Counted from the first letter of the stretch, positions 33,301 through 41,952 are shown. The stretch is 46,654 bases of DNA from Bacteroidales bacterium (GCA_012838585.1 DUPB01000258.1:1-46654), one strand, 5' to 3'. Notes: generated from the letters alone by a model not told the origin. Translations and numbers: made by a program.

Positions 33301-33462
33301 TGCCACCCCTATACCCGGGCTATCCTTTACCACAATAGTGGCCCCAATTACCGGCTCACCCTGCTCATCCACTACCGTGCCCTGTATTTGCTGATCCGCA
33401 AACAGATGCATACTACTCAAAAAGAGCAATATAGACGCTGCTATAATGCCAATTCTCCTCAT
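30382..33462 (-). CDS. SusC/RagA-type TonB-dependent outer-membrane transporter
   Basis: 1026-aa barrel protein. A signal peptide (ASILLFLSSMHLFA) is followed by a carboxypeptidase-regulatory-like domain (IQGTVVDEQGEPVIGATIVVKD ... ISFVGYKSQEV). The plug carries the SusC signature (SFTDMKDKYRTNPNQPLFIVDGFE, ITLLKDATAKALYGSKGANGIVVIET). A 22-strand-type barrel ends SLSVQATF. Energy comes from TonB/ExbBD, encoded elsewhere. The full set susC-susD-DUF4843-PKD-TlpA lies on one strand with tiny gaps, so it is one operon. An RHH regulator gene precedes it. Confidence 0.95.
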   Translation of the reverse strand: MRRIGIIAASILLFLSSMHLFADQQIQGTVVDEQGEPVIGATIVVKDSPGIGVATDVDGKFSLSVPEDCILIISFVGYKSQEVEAAANMFITLEPETEVLQEVLVTGIFTRVADSYTGAVSAIKSEDIEKVSNQNILHALKNIEPSFQALESMDFGSDPNRMPDLQMRGASSFTDMKDKYRTNPNQPLFIVDGFEQSIEKVMDMDMNRVASITLLKDATAKALYGSKGANGIVVIETLVPDKGKLRVSYSGSVDIQSPDLTSYNLANAVEKLEIEKNAGVYTDAGRNPIYQQPLDEKYQYYHKEVLRGVDTYWLSQPLRVGVGQKHSLNFEGGDDIVRYGIDFQYNNVAGVMKGSGRNVLSGGFNFQYRHRSLLFMNRLSLTFNKSHDSPYGTFSEYAKLNPYWRPYNEDGTVKEVLADYEQVDYWTHPIYNPLCNASINTKNSNEYSDVTNNFYIEWSAFSGMKFRGRLGVIAQKNGRETFYPKDHTMFKNIQPDSEEYFERGRYNMGNGENFSYNADISANYSKEIGKHVIFSNAQWSFSEDKREYVEFAAQGFANNKMDYITNAKEYITGSPTGMESLVRETSALLSANYSYDERYLFDLTYRANASSLFGSDKRWGHFHSAGIGWNVHHEAFLRGAKDQVQRMRLRASTGSSGSQNFNSYQAIATYRFFNESYDNIVGSYLLGLANDDLQWQKTRDNNVGIDLDLFHALSLSFDYYIKDTENLLTPVSLPPSAGFTSYTENLGETRNKGFEGKLNYRLIRDTRRNIYLNLFVTAMHNQNTIRKISDALTSINEVRDKEKQAGGGTNPDLENRGEVAKPSVRYQEGQSMDAIWGVKSLGIDPVTGREVFLTRDGEMTYDWRAEDQVVIGNRLPKLRGTFGFNFNFKGFSLNSSFAYRLGGQVYNQTLVDKVENVDMQYNVDKRVLSDRWTTPGVPAKFKRFNESDPITRPTSRFIQDVRELQMTSLSIGYDFRYDDFIRKANLEQLKVMLYMNDIFHASTVRIERGILYPFARSFSLSVQATF

Positions 33463-33598
33463 ATTATCTCATTTTAATGCCGCAACACCTAAGGGATCTA
33501 AGTGTTTGCCTTTCTATAAAAACTCCATACAAACAAACGCGAAGTTAGTGAAATTAATTGCATTTTGTTATAGTCAGATCAAAGAATTTCATAAATTA

Positions 33599-33742
33599 TT
33601 ACTCCTTGGACTTCAGGCGCCCATTTTTTTTAAGCGCCTGGTCCAAAATCCACTGTATTTGACCATTCACGCTGCGAAATTCGTCGGCCGCCCACTTCTC
33701 GATAGCCTCCAGGGTGTCCGAGTCCAACCGTAGACATATCAT
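33599..33742 (-). CDS. Small ribbon-helix-helix (Arc-type) DNA-binding protein
   Basis: 47-aa frame from ATG 33742 (MICLRLDSDTLEAIEKWAADEF, then RSVNGQIQWILDQALKKNGR). The beta-strand ICLRLDS followed by two helices, with KWAADEFRSVNGQI, matches the short Arc-like proteins of Bacteroidota. Dimers of such proteins insert a two-stranded sheet into the DNA major groove. The family N-terminus is often a few residues longer; upstream in-frame codons offer no ATG. The gene is 136 nt upstream of susC on the same strand, so it could regulate that operon, though this is inferred from position only. The gap between them holds a weak 9-bp stem-loop (33484-33506). Confidence 0.8.
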   Translation of the reverse strand: MICLRLDSDTLEAIEKWAADEFRSVNGQIQWILDQALKKNGRLKSKE

Positions 33743-33812
33743 ACATTTTCCAAACAACCAAGCCAATCGACCTCTTTTTTTATTACATTATGTTAAATGA
33801 TAGCCACCCCGC

Positions 33813-33844
33813 TTTCCTCATCTGGAGAAATTAAGTTATCTTTG
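33813..33844 (+). promoter_or_regulatory. Promoter of the SLC13 permease gene
   Basis: TTTC (33813-33816), a 20-nt spacer and TATCTTTG (33837-33844) fit the Bacteroidetes pattern. The ATG lies 86 nt downstream. Confidence 0.6.
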
Positions 33845-33929
33845 CGAAAATCAGCTTGGCAGGCTATTGAACTGACTGGGAAAATCAGGCCAAGAAAGCT
33901 AACGACCAACAAATTAAGCCCAATTACAT

Positions 33930-35804
33930 ATGGATACACAGGTACTACTTGTTTTCGCGATCATCATCATTGCCATCGTCTTCTTCGCGTGGGGCAAGAT
34001 ACGGTCAGACATCGTTGCCTTATCGGTACTTATCTCGTTGGTGTTAACCGGGATCCTCACCCCTGCAGAAGGGCTCTCCGGCTTCTCCAACTCGGTGGTA
34101 ATCATGATTGTTAGTCTCTTTATCGTGGGAGGTGCCGTCTTCCAGACGGGGCTTGCCAAGATGATTAGCACCAAGATACTCTCCTTGGCGGGACAAAACG
34201 AGTTAAAGCTATTCGTTTTGGTGATGCTCGTCACCGGGGGTATCGGGGGTCTCCTGAGCAATACCGGGACGGTCGCCCTGATGCTCCCTATCGTGATCAG
34301 CCTCGCCGCCGATGCAAAAACCGACGCACGCCGCTTTCTGATGCCGATGGCCTTCGCGAGCAGCCTGGGCCTCCTCACCCTGATCAGTACCCCCCCGAAC
34401 CTGATTGTGAACGACTCGCTCATCAGCGGGGGATTCAAAGGACTCTCGTTTTTCTCGTTCCTACCCGTCGGTCTCATCACCCTCTCGGTAGGTATCCTGT
34501 TGCTTTGGCCCCTAAGCAAGATATTGGTGTCGGGCAAGAACAAAGACAGATCGAAGGAAAAAAAGGACAAAACCCTCACCCAGCTCGCTTCCGAATACAA
34601 ACTGGCCGATAACCTCTACCGGGTAGTTATCGGGGAGAACTCGCCCTTTATCAACCAATCGCTCCAAGAGCTGAACATCACGAGCAGATACAACCTGAGT
34701 ATCGTTGAAATACGCCGGGTCGAGTCAAAGCACCGCTTTCACAAGACGGTTAACATGGCGATGGCGGGCCCTACCAGCACGTTCATGCAAGGCGACATCC
34801 TCTACGTGCTGGGAGAGTTCAATGACATCATGACCCTGGTGGAGGAGAACGGTCTCGAGCTCATCGACACGCACGAGACAGAGGGCAATGACAACGCGCT
34901 CTCGGTCTCCAAAGCCGGGGGGATGGAGTTCAGCGAGATAGGTATCGCCGAAGTGGTCCTGATGTCCACCTCCAAGCTCATCAACAAGCGGGTAAGAGAG
35001 TCCAACTTCCGCCAACTCTACAACGTGAATATCCTGGGGATACGCCGTCAGGACGGGTACATCTTGCAAGATGTTAAGGATGTGCGAATGCATTCGGGCG
35101 ACGTACTGCTGGTACAAGGGAAATGGAGCGACATCGAGAAGCTGGATTTAGAAACCTCGGAGTGGGTGGTGGCAGGTCGCCCCATGGAGCAGGCGCTAAG
35201 GGTACCCCGCGACCACAAGGCCCCCATCGCCGCGACGATCCTCATCCTGATGATCCTGGCCATGATATTCAACCTGGTACCCACCGTGATCGCCACGATG
35301 GTGGCTGCCTTGCTGATGATCCTCACGGGGTGCTTCCGCAACGTGGAGTCGGCCTACAAGTCGATCAACTGGGAAAGCACCTTCCTCTTTGCCGGTATGT
35401 TTCCCCTGGCCATCGCCATGGAGAAGACCGGGGCATCGTTGCTTATCGCCGAGGGTATCGTGAACGGACTAAGCGGCTACGGTCCCACCGCGGTCATGGC
35501 GGGTATCTACCTGGCCACCTCCATTCTCACCATGTTTATCAGCAACACGGCCACGGCGGTGCTCTTTGCCCCCATCGCCTTCCAGACGGCTATCTCTATC
35601 GGGGTGAGTCCCTACCCCTTCATGTTCACGGTGACGGTCGCGGCCAGCATGTGCTTCGCCAGCCCGTTCGCGACACCGCCTAACGCGTTGGTGATGTCGG
35701 CAGGACGCTACAAGTTCATGGATTACGTGAAAGTGGGTCTCCCACTGCAACTCGTCATAGGAGTCATCATGATCTTCGTGCTACCCCTGCTCTTCCCGTT
35801 TTAA
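33930..35804 (+). CDS. SLC13/DASS-family permease with two TrkA-C (RCK_C) domains
   Basis: 624-aa inner-membrane protein. N-terminal helices include VVIMIVSLFIVGGAVFQTGLA and the SNTG motif (LLSNTGTVALMLPIVIS). LGLLTLISTPPNLIVNDSL is the first re-entrant substrate/sodium motif and NTATAVLFAPIAFQ with FASPFATPPNALV the second. Between the halves, residues about 200-400 form two RCK_C domains (YRVVIGENSPFINQSLQELNI and EVVLMSTSKLINKRVRESNF), probable cytosolic ligand sensors. The family moves dicarboxylates or sulfate with sodium. Substrate is not readable. Confidence 0.92.
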   Translation: MDTQVLLVFAIIIIAIVFFAWGKIRSDIVALSVLISLVLTGILTPAEGLSGFSNSVVIMIVSLFIVGGAVFQTGLAKMISTKILSLAGQNELKLFVLVMLVTGGIGGLLSNTGTVALMLPIVISLAADAKTDARRFLMPMAFASSLGLLTLISTPPNLIVNDSLISGGFKGLSFFSFLPVGLITLSVGILLLWPLSKILVSGKNKDRSKEKKDKTLTQLASEYKLADNLYRVVIGENSPFINQSLQELNITSRYNLSIVEIRRVESKHRFHKTVNMAMAGPTSTFMQGDILYVLGEFNDIMTLVEENGLELIDTHETEGNDNALSVSKAGGMEFSEIGIAEVVLMSTSKLINKRVRESNFRQLYNVNILGIRRQDGYILQDVKDVRMHSGDVLLVQGKWSDIEKLDLETSEWVVAGRPMEQALRVPRDHKAPIAATILILMILAMIFNLVPTVIATMVAALLMILTGCFRNVESAYKSINWESTFLFAGMFPLAIAMEKTGASLLIAEGIVNGLSGYGPTAVMAGIYLATSILTMFISNTATAVLFAPIAFQTAISIGVSPYPFMFTVTVAASMCFASPFATPPNALVMSAGRYKFMDYVKVGLPLQLVIGVIMIFVLPLLFPF

Positions 35805-35872
35805 CGGATGAAAAGCTGTACGGGTACGGTGCGAAAGCAACCCAAACTATTCACTAAAAAACAAATAATCGT

Positions 35873-35948
35873 ATGAAACGAGCATGACAACTGTTCATTA
35901 AAAGCGAGTTCCATATGATACCATTAAATATAAAAGTTTTATCATATG
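35873..35948 (+). promoter_or_regulatory. Leader element copy 3, upstream of the M3 peptidase gene
   Basis: Mini-ORF ATG AAA CGA GCA TGA (35873-35887), a short ATGA/TCAT stem, GTTCCAT (35908-35914) and 31 nt to the start codon repeat the plan of the copies before panB and the glycosyltransferase gene. In addition CATATGATA (35912-35920) and TATCATATG (35940-35948) pair perfectly and take the start codon ATG 35946-35948 into the stem. No consensus -7 box was found in 35805-35872. Confidence 0.65.
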
Positions 35949-38066
35949 AAAAAAAATTGTATCTATTTATTATTAATCCCGTTTATGACACTACTGGCAT
36001 GCAACGACCAGCAACGCTCATCGGGCGAACCCGGGAGCATCTTTATGACTGAATATGAGACTCCGTTCGGGACTCCCCCGTTCGACCAAATTGAATTCGA
36101 AGACTTCAAACCTGCCTTTTTAGAGGGCATCGCACAGGAGGACAAGGAGATCGAAGCAATCGCCAACAACCCGGAAGCGCCCACGTTCGAGAACACGATC
36201 GTGGCGATGGACAAGACTGGTGAAGTGCTACGGCGCGTTTCACGCGTATTTTACGGCTTACGCGGTGCAGAGACGAACGACGACATCCAGGAATTGGCCA
36301 AAGAGCTATCCCCTATCCTATCAGAGCATAGCGACAACATCAACCTGAACGAGCAACTGTTCAACCGGGTGAAGACGCTACACGACGATACCACCGGCAT
36401 GAACCTTACTACAGAGCAGTACCGCCTGCTCGACACCTACTACAAGGGATTCGTCCGCTCCGGAAGCCTGCTGAACGAGGAACAGAAGGAGCGGTTACGT
36501 GAGCTTAACAAGGAGCTATCGGCCCTCACCCTCCAGTTCGGAAGCAACCTGCTCGATGAGACCAATGACTTCAAGCTCATTGTCGACAACGAGGAGGATT
36601 TAGCGGGCCTCCCCGAAGGGGTAATCGCAGCTGCTGCTGAAGCGGCCAAAAGCCAAGGCGAAAAGGGCAAATGGGTGTTCGGCCTGCAAAAGCCAAGCTG
36701 GCTCCCCTTCCTTCAGTACTCCGAAAAAAGGGAACTGCGTGAAAAGCTATACAAGGCCATGTACAACCGGGGTGATAACGATAACGAGAAAGACAACAAA
36801 GAGATCATCAAGAACATTGTGAACCTCCGCGTGGAGAAGGCACAACTGTTAGGGTACGATTCACACGCCCACTTCATCCTGGAGGAGAATATGGCCAAAA
36901 ACCCTGAAAACGTTTACAAGCTGCTGAACGAAGTATGGGATTACGCCCTTCCACAAGCGAAAAAAGAGGCCGCGGAACTGCAGGCACTCATCGATGCCGA
37001 AGGGGGTGACTTTAAGCTGGCCTCGTGGGACTGGTGGTACTACACCGAGAAGCTACGCCAACAGAAATACGCGCTCAACGAAGAGGAGGTGAAGCCCTAC
37101 TTTAAAATGGAGAACGTGCGCGAAGGGGTCTTTGAAGTGGCCAACCGTCTGTATGGCCTGAGCTTCAAGAAGCTGGATAACGTACAAATCTATCACTCCG
37201 AAGTTGAAGCGTACGAGGTGCTGGATACCGATGGCTCTCATCTGGCCGTTTTCTACACCGACTACTTCCCACGCCCGGGCAAAAACGCGGGCGCATGGAT
37301 GAGCAGCTTCCGGTCGCAACAGGTGAAAGATGGGGTAAACATCCGTCCCCTTATATATAATGTAGGTAACTTTACCCGCCCCACGGGCAACACACCCGCG
37401 TTGCTCACGCTTGACGAAGTAGAAACCCTGTTCCACGAGTTTGGTCACGCGCTGCACGGTATGCTGTCTAACGTGAACTACGTGAGCCTCTCCGGCACCA
37501 GCGTATCACGCGACTTCGTGGAGCTACCCTCGCAAATCATGGAGCACTGGGCTTTCCACCCCGAGGTACTGAAACTCTACGCCAAGCACTACGAAACCGG
37601 GGAGGTGATACCCAATGAACTGATCGAGAAGATCAACGCGGCCTCCACGTTTAACATGGGCTTCGTGACCACCGAGTTCGTGGCCGCTGCCCTGCTCGAT
37701 ATGGAATACCATACCCTGACCAAAACGAGCACGATTGACGTGAACGCGTTCGAGGAGCAAGCGATGAAGAAGATCGGGCTCATTGACGAGATCATCCCGC
37801 GGTACCGCAGTACCTACTTCTCCCATATCTTTAGCGGGGGCTATTCCGCTGGGTACTACGCCTACCTCTGGGCAGAGGTGCTGGATTCCGACGCGTTTCA
37901 GGCGTTCGAAGAAAACGGGATCTTCGACCAAGAGACCGCGCGCCTCTTCCGTGAGAACGTGCTCTCGAAAGGGAATTCCGATGACCCGATGGAGCTCTAC
38001 AAGCGATTCCGCGGCGCCGAGCCCAACCCGATCTACCTCCTAAAAAACAGGGGATTCGTACAATAA
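35946..38066 (+). CDS. dcp: M3 family metallopeptidase (peptidyl-dipeptidase Dcp-like), lipoprotein
   Basis: 706-aa zinc peptidase. MKKNCIYLLLIPFMTLLAC gives a lipoprotein signal peptide with Cys19. The zinc motif HEFGH is at residues 497-501 (ETLFHEFGHALHGML), and the third ligand lies in SRDFVELPSQIMEHW. An N-terminal helical region (NPLFEEFETPFGTPPF-like opening, here YETPFGTPPFDQIEFEDFKPAF) and C-terminal FSGGYSAGYYAYLWAEVLDSDAF are Dcp features. It would release C-terminal dipeptides from oligopeptides in the periplasm. The start codon is embedded in a hairpin. Confidence 0.94.
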   Translation: MKKNCIYLLLIPFMTLLACNDQQRSSGEPGSIFMTEYETPFGTPPFDQIEFEDFKPAFLEGIAQEDKEIEAIANNPEAPTFENTIVAMDKTGEVLRRVSRVFYGLRGAETNDDIQELAKELSPILSEHSDNINLNEQLFNRVKTLHDDTTGMNLTTEQYRLLDTYYKGFVRSGSLLNEEQKERLRELNKELSALTLQFGSNLLDETNDFKLIVDNEEDLAGLPEGVIAAAAEAAKSQGEKGKWVFGLQKPSWLPFLQYSEKRELREKLYKAMYNRGDNDNEKDNKEIIKNIVNLRVEKAQLLGYDSHAHFILEENMAKNPENVYKLLNEVWDYALPQAKKEAAELQALIDAEGGDFKLASWDWWYYTEKLRQQKYALNEEEVKPYFKMENVREGVFEVANRLYGLSFKKLDNVQIYHSEVEAYEVLDTDGSHLAVFYTDYFPRPGKNAGAWMSSFRSQQVKDGVNIRPLIYNVGNFTRPTGNTPALLTLDEVETLFHEFGHALHGMLSNVNYVSLSGTSVSRDFVELPSQIMEHWAFHPEVLKLYAKHYETGEVIPNELIEKINAASTFNMGFVTTEFVAAALLDMEYHTLTKTSTIDVNAFEEQAMKKIGLIDEIIPRYRSTYFSHIFSGGYSAGYYAYLWAEVLDSDAFQAFEENGIFDQETARLFRENVLSKGNSDDPMELYKRFRGAEPNPIYLLKNRGFVQ

Positions 38067-38221
38067 CGTTTGGAAAGACAATCCAAGAGCAACATCACCG
38101 GAAAGTTTCACGCGATGAAAACGGCTGTTTCCAGAGGGATTTGACGGTTGTTTAAACCGTGTCAATTTCAGGTCGATGAAAATTATCCGGTGGTATTGTT
38201 CTTAAAAAGATAAAAAAAACG

Positions 38222-38229
38222 TATCTTTG
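38222..38229 (+). promoter_or_regulatory. -7 promoter element of secDF
   Basis: TATCTTTG is a consensus -7 element, 83 nt before the ATG. A -33 box is weak (ATTG, 23 nt upstream). The leader holds a CGGGC/GCCCG stem-loop (38244-38276). A 6-bp ACGGTT/AACCGT hairpin without a T-run (38144-38160) follows the M3 gene. Confidence 0.6.
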
Positions 38230-38312
38230 CACGCTCAAAATAGCGGGCAACCCTATTTCATTGTTTGTGAAGCCCGTAAAAGCGATAATTGTACATAAAA
38301 AGTAATATTGAC

Positions 38313-41300
38313 ATGCAAAACAAAGGATTTATCAAAGTTTTCACTATTATCCTTACAGCGATTTGTCTGTTTTACTTGTCATTCACCGTCGTGGGACGGC
38401 AATACAACAAGAAAGCAGAACAATACGCGAAGGGGGACTTGGCCCTGCAAAACCAATACCTCGACTCACTCTCCACCGAGAAGGTGTACCTGAACTACAC
38501 GCTGAAACAGGTACGTGAGAAAGAGATCGGGTTGGGACTCGACTTGAAGGGAGGGATGAACGTGGTCCTCGAGATCGATGCATCCCAAGTGCTGACCTCC
38601 TTGGCAAACACCGACGACCCGCAATTCAACCAAGCCATGAGGGAAACGGTGATCCAAAACCGGCGGGGCAGTGCATCGGACTTCATCTCGCTGTTTCAAC
38701 AGAACTACGAGGCAATTGATCCCAACGCGAGGTTGGCAAACATCTATAGCGTAACCATGCGCGACCGGATCAGCCCTACAGCAACCAATGCACAAGTAAT
38801 CAGTGTTTTGCGCAACGAGCTGACCAGCGTGGCCAACAACTCTTTCAACGTGCTGGCCACCCGTATCGACCGGTTCGGGGTGGTCGCTCCCAATATTCAA
38901 AAGCTGGATCGGGCAGAACGGATTCTCGTGGAGCTGCCGGGCATCACGGAACCCGAACGGGTACGTAACCTGCTGCAGGGTAGCGCCAACCTGGAGTTCT
39001 GGAAAACCTACAACGTGAACGAGCTGAGCCTCTACTTCAACGAGTTGATTACCCGATCGAACGAGTATGCCATAGTGCAACGTGAGGCCCTGGCCGCCGC
39101 GGAAGGTGCCACTATCGATGGTGCACCTGCAGACGACATCACGTCGGAAGCCGCAACCCCTGAAGCTGATCAGGTAGATGAAGCTACCCCGGCAGATTCG
39201 ATTACCCGTGAAATTGGGGAAATAATCATTACCGAAGAAGGCGAAGAGAAGCGGATCGTGATTACCAAAAACTTCATGGAGTACTTCCACGAGCCCTACT
39301 TTGCCATGGGCGGGGCATCCGGCCCCGTGGTGGGTACCGTCTCCAAGCTGGACACGGCCGATGTCAATTTCCTGCTGAACCGGTACAAGGACCTGTTCCC
39401 TGCCGATGTTCGCTTCAAGTGGGGTTTCAAGCCGGTGGATCAACGGGAGACCTACTTCCAACTGTTCGCCCTCAAGGGGGATGGTAGCAAGCGAGGCCCG
39501 GCATTAGAGGGAGACGTGGTGACCAATGCCAAGGCCGACCAAGGGCAACGCGGTTCCGCCTGGGAGGTGAGCATGACGATGAGCTCGGCGGGGGCCAGCC
39601 GTTGGGCCACCATCACCGGGGCAGAGATCGGCAAATCGATCGCCATCCTATTGGATGGCTACGTCTACTCCGCGCCCACGGTCAACGACCGTATTGAAGG
39701 CGGGCGCTCCTCCATCACCGGGAATTTCACGCCACAAGAAGCACAGGACTTGGAAAACGTACTTAAGTCGGGTAAAATGCAAGCCGGCGTTCGCATCGTT
39801 CAAGAAGACGTGGTGGGACCCTCGCTAGGGCAAGAGGCCATTCGAGACGGGTTTGTCTCCTTCATCATCGCCCTTTTGGCATTGTTCCTCTTCGTGATTA
39901 TGCTCTACGGGTTCATTCCCGGCAGCGTGATCAACGGGGCGCTGCTTATCAACCTCTTCTTCACGCTGGGAACCCTCGCGGCATTCCAGGCCGTGCTCAC
40001 GCTCCCCGGTATCGCCGGTATGATCCTGGCGCTGGCCATGGCGGTAGACGCGAACGTACTGATTAACGAACGGATCAAGGAGGAGCTTGCCGCGGGCAAG
40101 ACCGTGCGCCGAGCAGTTGAAGATGGTTACAAGAACGCGTTCTCGGCCATCCTTGACGCTAACGCCACCAGTATCATTAGTGGTGTGGTTCTCGCCATCT
40201 TCGGTTCGGGCCCCATCCGCGGGTTCGCTGTCACCCTCGTGATCGGTATCACCGCTTCGTTTCTGACGGCGGTCTTCCTTACCCGCTTGCTCTACGAAAA
40301 TCGGATGGCCAAAGGCAAGTGGCTGAACTTGACGTTCGACACCCGCTTCTCGAAGTTCATGTTCAGGAACTACCACTTCAAGTTCATCGAAAATAGCAAG
40401 TCGGTCCTCACGGGCATCGGCGTCTTTATCATCATCTGCATCATCTCGCTCTTCACGCTGGGACTGAACTCCGGGATTGACTTCACCGGAGGACGCAACT
40501 ACATTGTCCGGTTTGACCAGCCCGTTAAGGTGGGCGAGGTAGAAGAGGCGGTGTCGCCCCACCTTGGGGAGTCAGCCAAGGTGATTACCATCGGCTCCAG
40601 CAACCAGGTGCGTATCACCACCAACTACATGATTGAAGAGGAGGGACAAGGCGTGGAAGAGGAGCTGCGCGGCTACCTGGCCGAGGGACTCAAGGATTTC
40701 ATGACGCCCGGCAAGACCATTGACGACCATATCCAAAGCTCCACGAAGGTGGGACCCAGCATTGCTGAAGATATGATTCGCGGCGCTTTCCTCGCGCTCT
40801 TCTTCGCGCTCTTGGGAATGGGACTCTATATCCTGCTCCGATTTAGCGGCTGGGGATTCACGCTGGGTACGGTAGCCGCGTTGGCAGTGGACGCCTTCGC
40901 CGTTATCGGCCTCTACTCGCTCCTCTGGAGGATCATGCCCTTCTCGATGGAGATGGACCAGACGTTCGCCGCGGCAATTCTCACCGTGGTGGGTTACTCC
41001 ATTAACGACAAGGTGGTGGTATTCGACCGCGTACGCGAGTACATGAAGCTATACCCCAAACGGGAGCTGAAGCAGCTCTTTAACGACTCGATGAACGCCA
41101 CGCTGGCACGTACCATCAACACCGGCCTCAGTACCATCGTGGTAATCATCTGTATCCTCATCTTTGGTAGTGACGCGGTGCGCAGCTTCGTCTTCGCGCT
41201 CATGATCGGGGTAATCGTGGGTACCGTGACCAGCTTGTTCGTCGCTTCACCCATCGCGTACGGCGTGATGTCCCGTAAGCAAAAGAAGGAGGAGGAGAAA

Positions 41301-41318
41301 AAGCTGCAACGGAGATAG
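38313..41318 (+). CDS. secDF: Protein translocase subunits SecD-SecF fusion
   Basis: 1001-aa RND-type inner-membrane protein that uses the proton gradient to complete Sec export. The start is ATG 38313 (MQNKGFIKVFTIILTAICLFYLSF); an upstream TTG is unlikely. SecD half: LGLDLKGGMNVVLEID, P1 domain ATRIDRFGVVAPNIQ, IPGSVINGALLINLFFTLG and ILALAMAVDANVLINERIKEE. SecF half from about residue 690: LGLNSGIDFTGGRNYIVRF, VGYSINDKVVVFDRVREY. A Glu/Ala/Asp-rich linker near residues 265-310 is longer than usual. Fusion of SecD and SecF is normal for Bacteroidota. A strong terminator follows. Confidence 0.97.
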   Translation: MQNKGFIKVFTIILTAICLFYLSFTVVGRQYNKKAEQYAKGDLALQNQYLDSLSTEKVYLNYTLKQVREKEIGLGLDLKGGMNVVLEIDASQVLTSLANTDDPQFNQAMRETVIQNRRGSASDFISLFQQNYEAIDPNARLANIYSVTMRDRISPTATNAQVISVLRNELTSVANNSFNVLATRIDRFGVVAPNIQKLDRAERILVELPGITEPERVRNLLQGSANLEFWKTYNVNELSLYFNELITRSNEYAIVQREALAAAEGATIDGAPADDITSEAATPEADQVDEATPADSITREIGEIIITEEGEEKRIVITKNFMEYFHEPYFAMGGASGPVVGTVSKLDTADVNFLLNRYKDLFPADVRFKWGFKPVDQRETYFQLFALKGDGSKRGPALEGDVVTNAKADQGQRGSAWEVSMTMSSAGASRWATITGAEIGKSIAILLDGYVYSAPTVNDRIEGGRSSITGNFTPQEAQDLENVLKSGKMQAGVRIVQEDVVGPSLGQEAIRDGFVSFIIALLALFLFVIMLYGFIPGSVINGALLINLFFTLGTLAAFQAVLTLPGIAGMILALAMAVDANVLINERIKEELAAGKTVRRAVEDGYKNAFSAILDANATSIISGVVLAIFGSGPIRGFAVTLVIGITASFLTAVFLTRLLYENRMAKGKWLNLTFDTRFSKFMFRNYHFKFIENSKSVLTGIGVFIIICIISLFTLGLNSGIDFTGGRNYIVRFDQPVKVGEVEEAVSPHLGESAKVITIGSSNQVRITTNYMIEEEGQGVEEELRGYLAEGLKDFMTPGKTIDDHIQSSTKVGPSIAEDMIRGAFLALFFALLGMGLYILLRFSGWGFTLGTVAALAVDAFAVIGLYSLLWRIMPFSMEMDQTFAAAILTVVGYSINDKVVVFDRVREYMKLYPKRELKQLFNDSMNATLARTINTGLSTIVVIICILIFGSDAVRSFVFALMIGVIVGTVTSLFVASPIAYGVMSRKQKKEEEKKLQRR

Positions 41319-41416
41319 TAGGAAAATTGAGCCTTGCAAGTAACGGATGATCGAAGACGAAATTGCACTGTCTGACAGAGAGCGAACCCAGGCAAGGGGA
41401 ATTTTATAGGGATAAC

Positions 41417-41453
41417 AACGGGTGGTCGGCAACATGGACCACCCGTTATTTTT
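41417..41453 (+). terminator. Rho-independent terminator of secDF
   Basis: AACGGGTGGTC (41417-41427) and GACCACCCGTT (41437-41447) form a perfect 11-bp stem with a 9-nt loop, followed by ATTTTTCT. Confidence 0.93.
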
Positions 41454-41502
41454 CTCATACCGCCCAACCATCGTTTTTCACCTGTTGTTGCATTCCAATT
41501 CA

Positions 41503-41882
41503 AATTGAACTCAACTTTCGCACGTAACTATTTCATTGCTTTCAAGCTTGACTGGCGCAAATTGCACAACGTAGATATTTGCTCGCCTCAGCATAGTTCA
41601 AGTAAACTTGACTCCGCCTTCGGCTTATCGCAAATATTCGTGACCCATCTACTGCTTGATTGCTAAAAGAAAAACAACTCGGCTTCGCCTCAAACAGCTT
41701 TTCTTTTTTAACGCGATCTTCGCAGGATGTGTTCCCACGAAAGTTTACGAGGTCTTCGCTTTGAAAGCTGAATTTTATTAGGAACGAGAGCATAGCTGAG
41801 TTCGCTCATGCTTTGCCGAGTGACGACATAAAAGGCAATAAATTGAAACAGTAAATAACATGCGAAAGTCAAGTAATTGAAC
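41503..41882. mobile_element. Second MITE-like palindromic element, enlarged by two inserted hairpins
   Basis: Element body about 41511-41874. The ends TCAACTTTCGC and GCGAAAGTCAAGT are near-perfect inverted repeats, flanked by direct repeats AATTGAAC (41503-41510 and 41875-41882). The core from CCATCTACTG to GAGGTCTTCGC is nearly identical to 19267-19382. It differs by two added blocks: a 63-nt hairpin (41575-41637) in the left arm, and about 75 nt in the right arm with AGCAT...ATGCT (41789-41812). Stem AAAAGAAAA/TTTTCTTTT (41665-41673, 41699-41707) shows a paired change against the other copy. Non-coding. Confidence 0.85.
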
Positions 41883-41921
41883 TTGCATTTCACGTTTTCT
41901 CGCGTTAAAAAATGGAAAGAA

Positions 41922-41952
41922 TTGACAAGTATCGGTTTTTTTCATAATTTTG
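41922..41952 (+). promoter_or_regulatory. Promoter of tRNA-Thr and probably the atp operon
   Basis: TTGA (41922-41925), a 19-nt spacer and TAATTTTG (41945-41952) match the Bacteroidetes consensus. The tRNA starts 18 nt downstream. No other promoter is visible before atpD. Confidence 0.75.

Noticed and set aside
38466-39461. Minus-strand frame of 331 codons inside secDF
   Set aside because: Antisense to well-conserved SecD sequence; explained by codon bias on the opposite strand.
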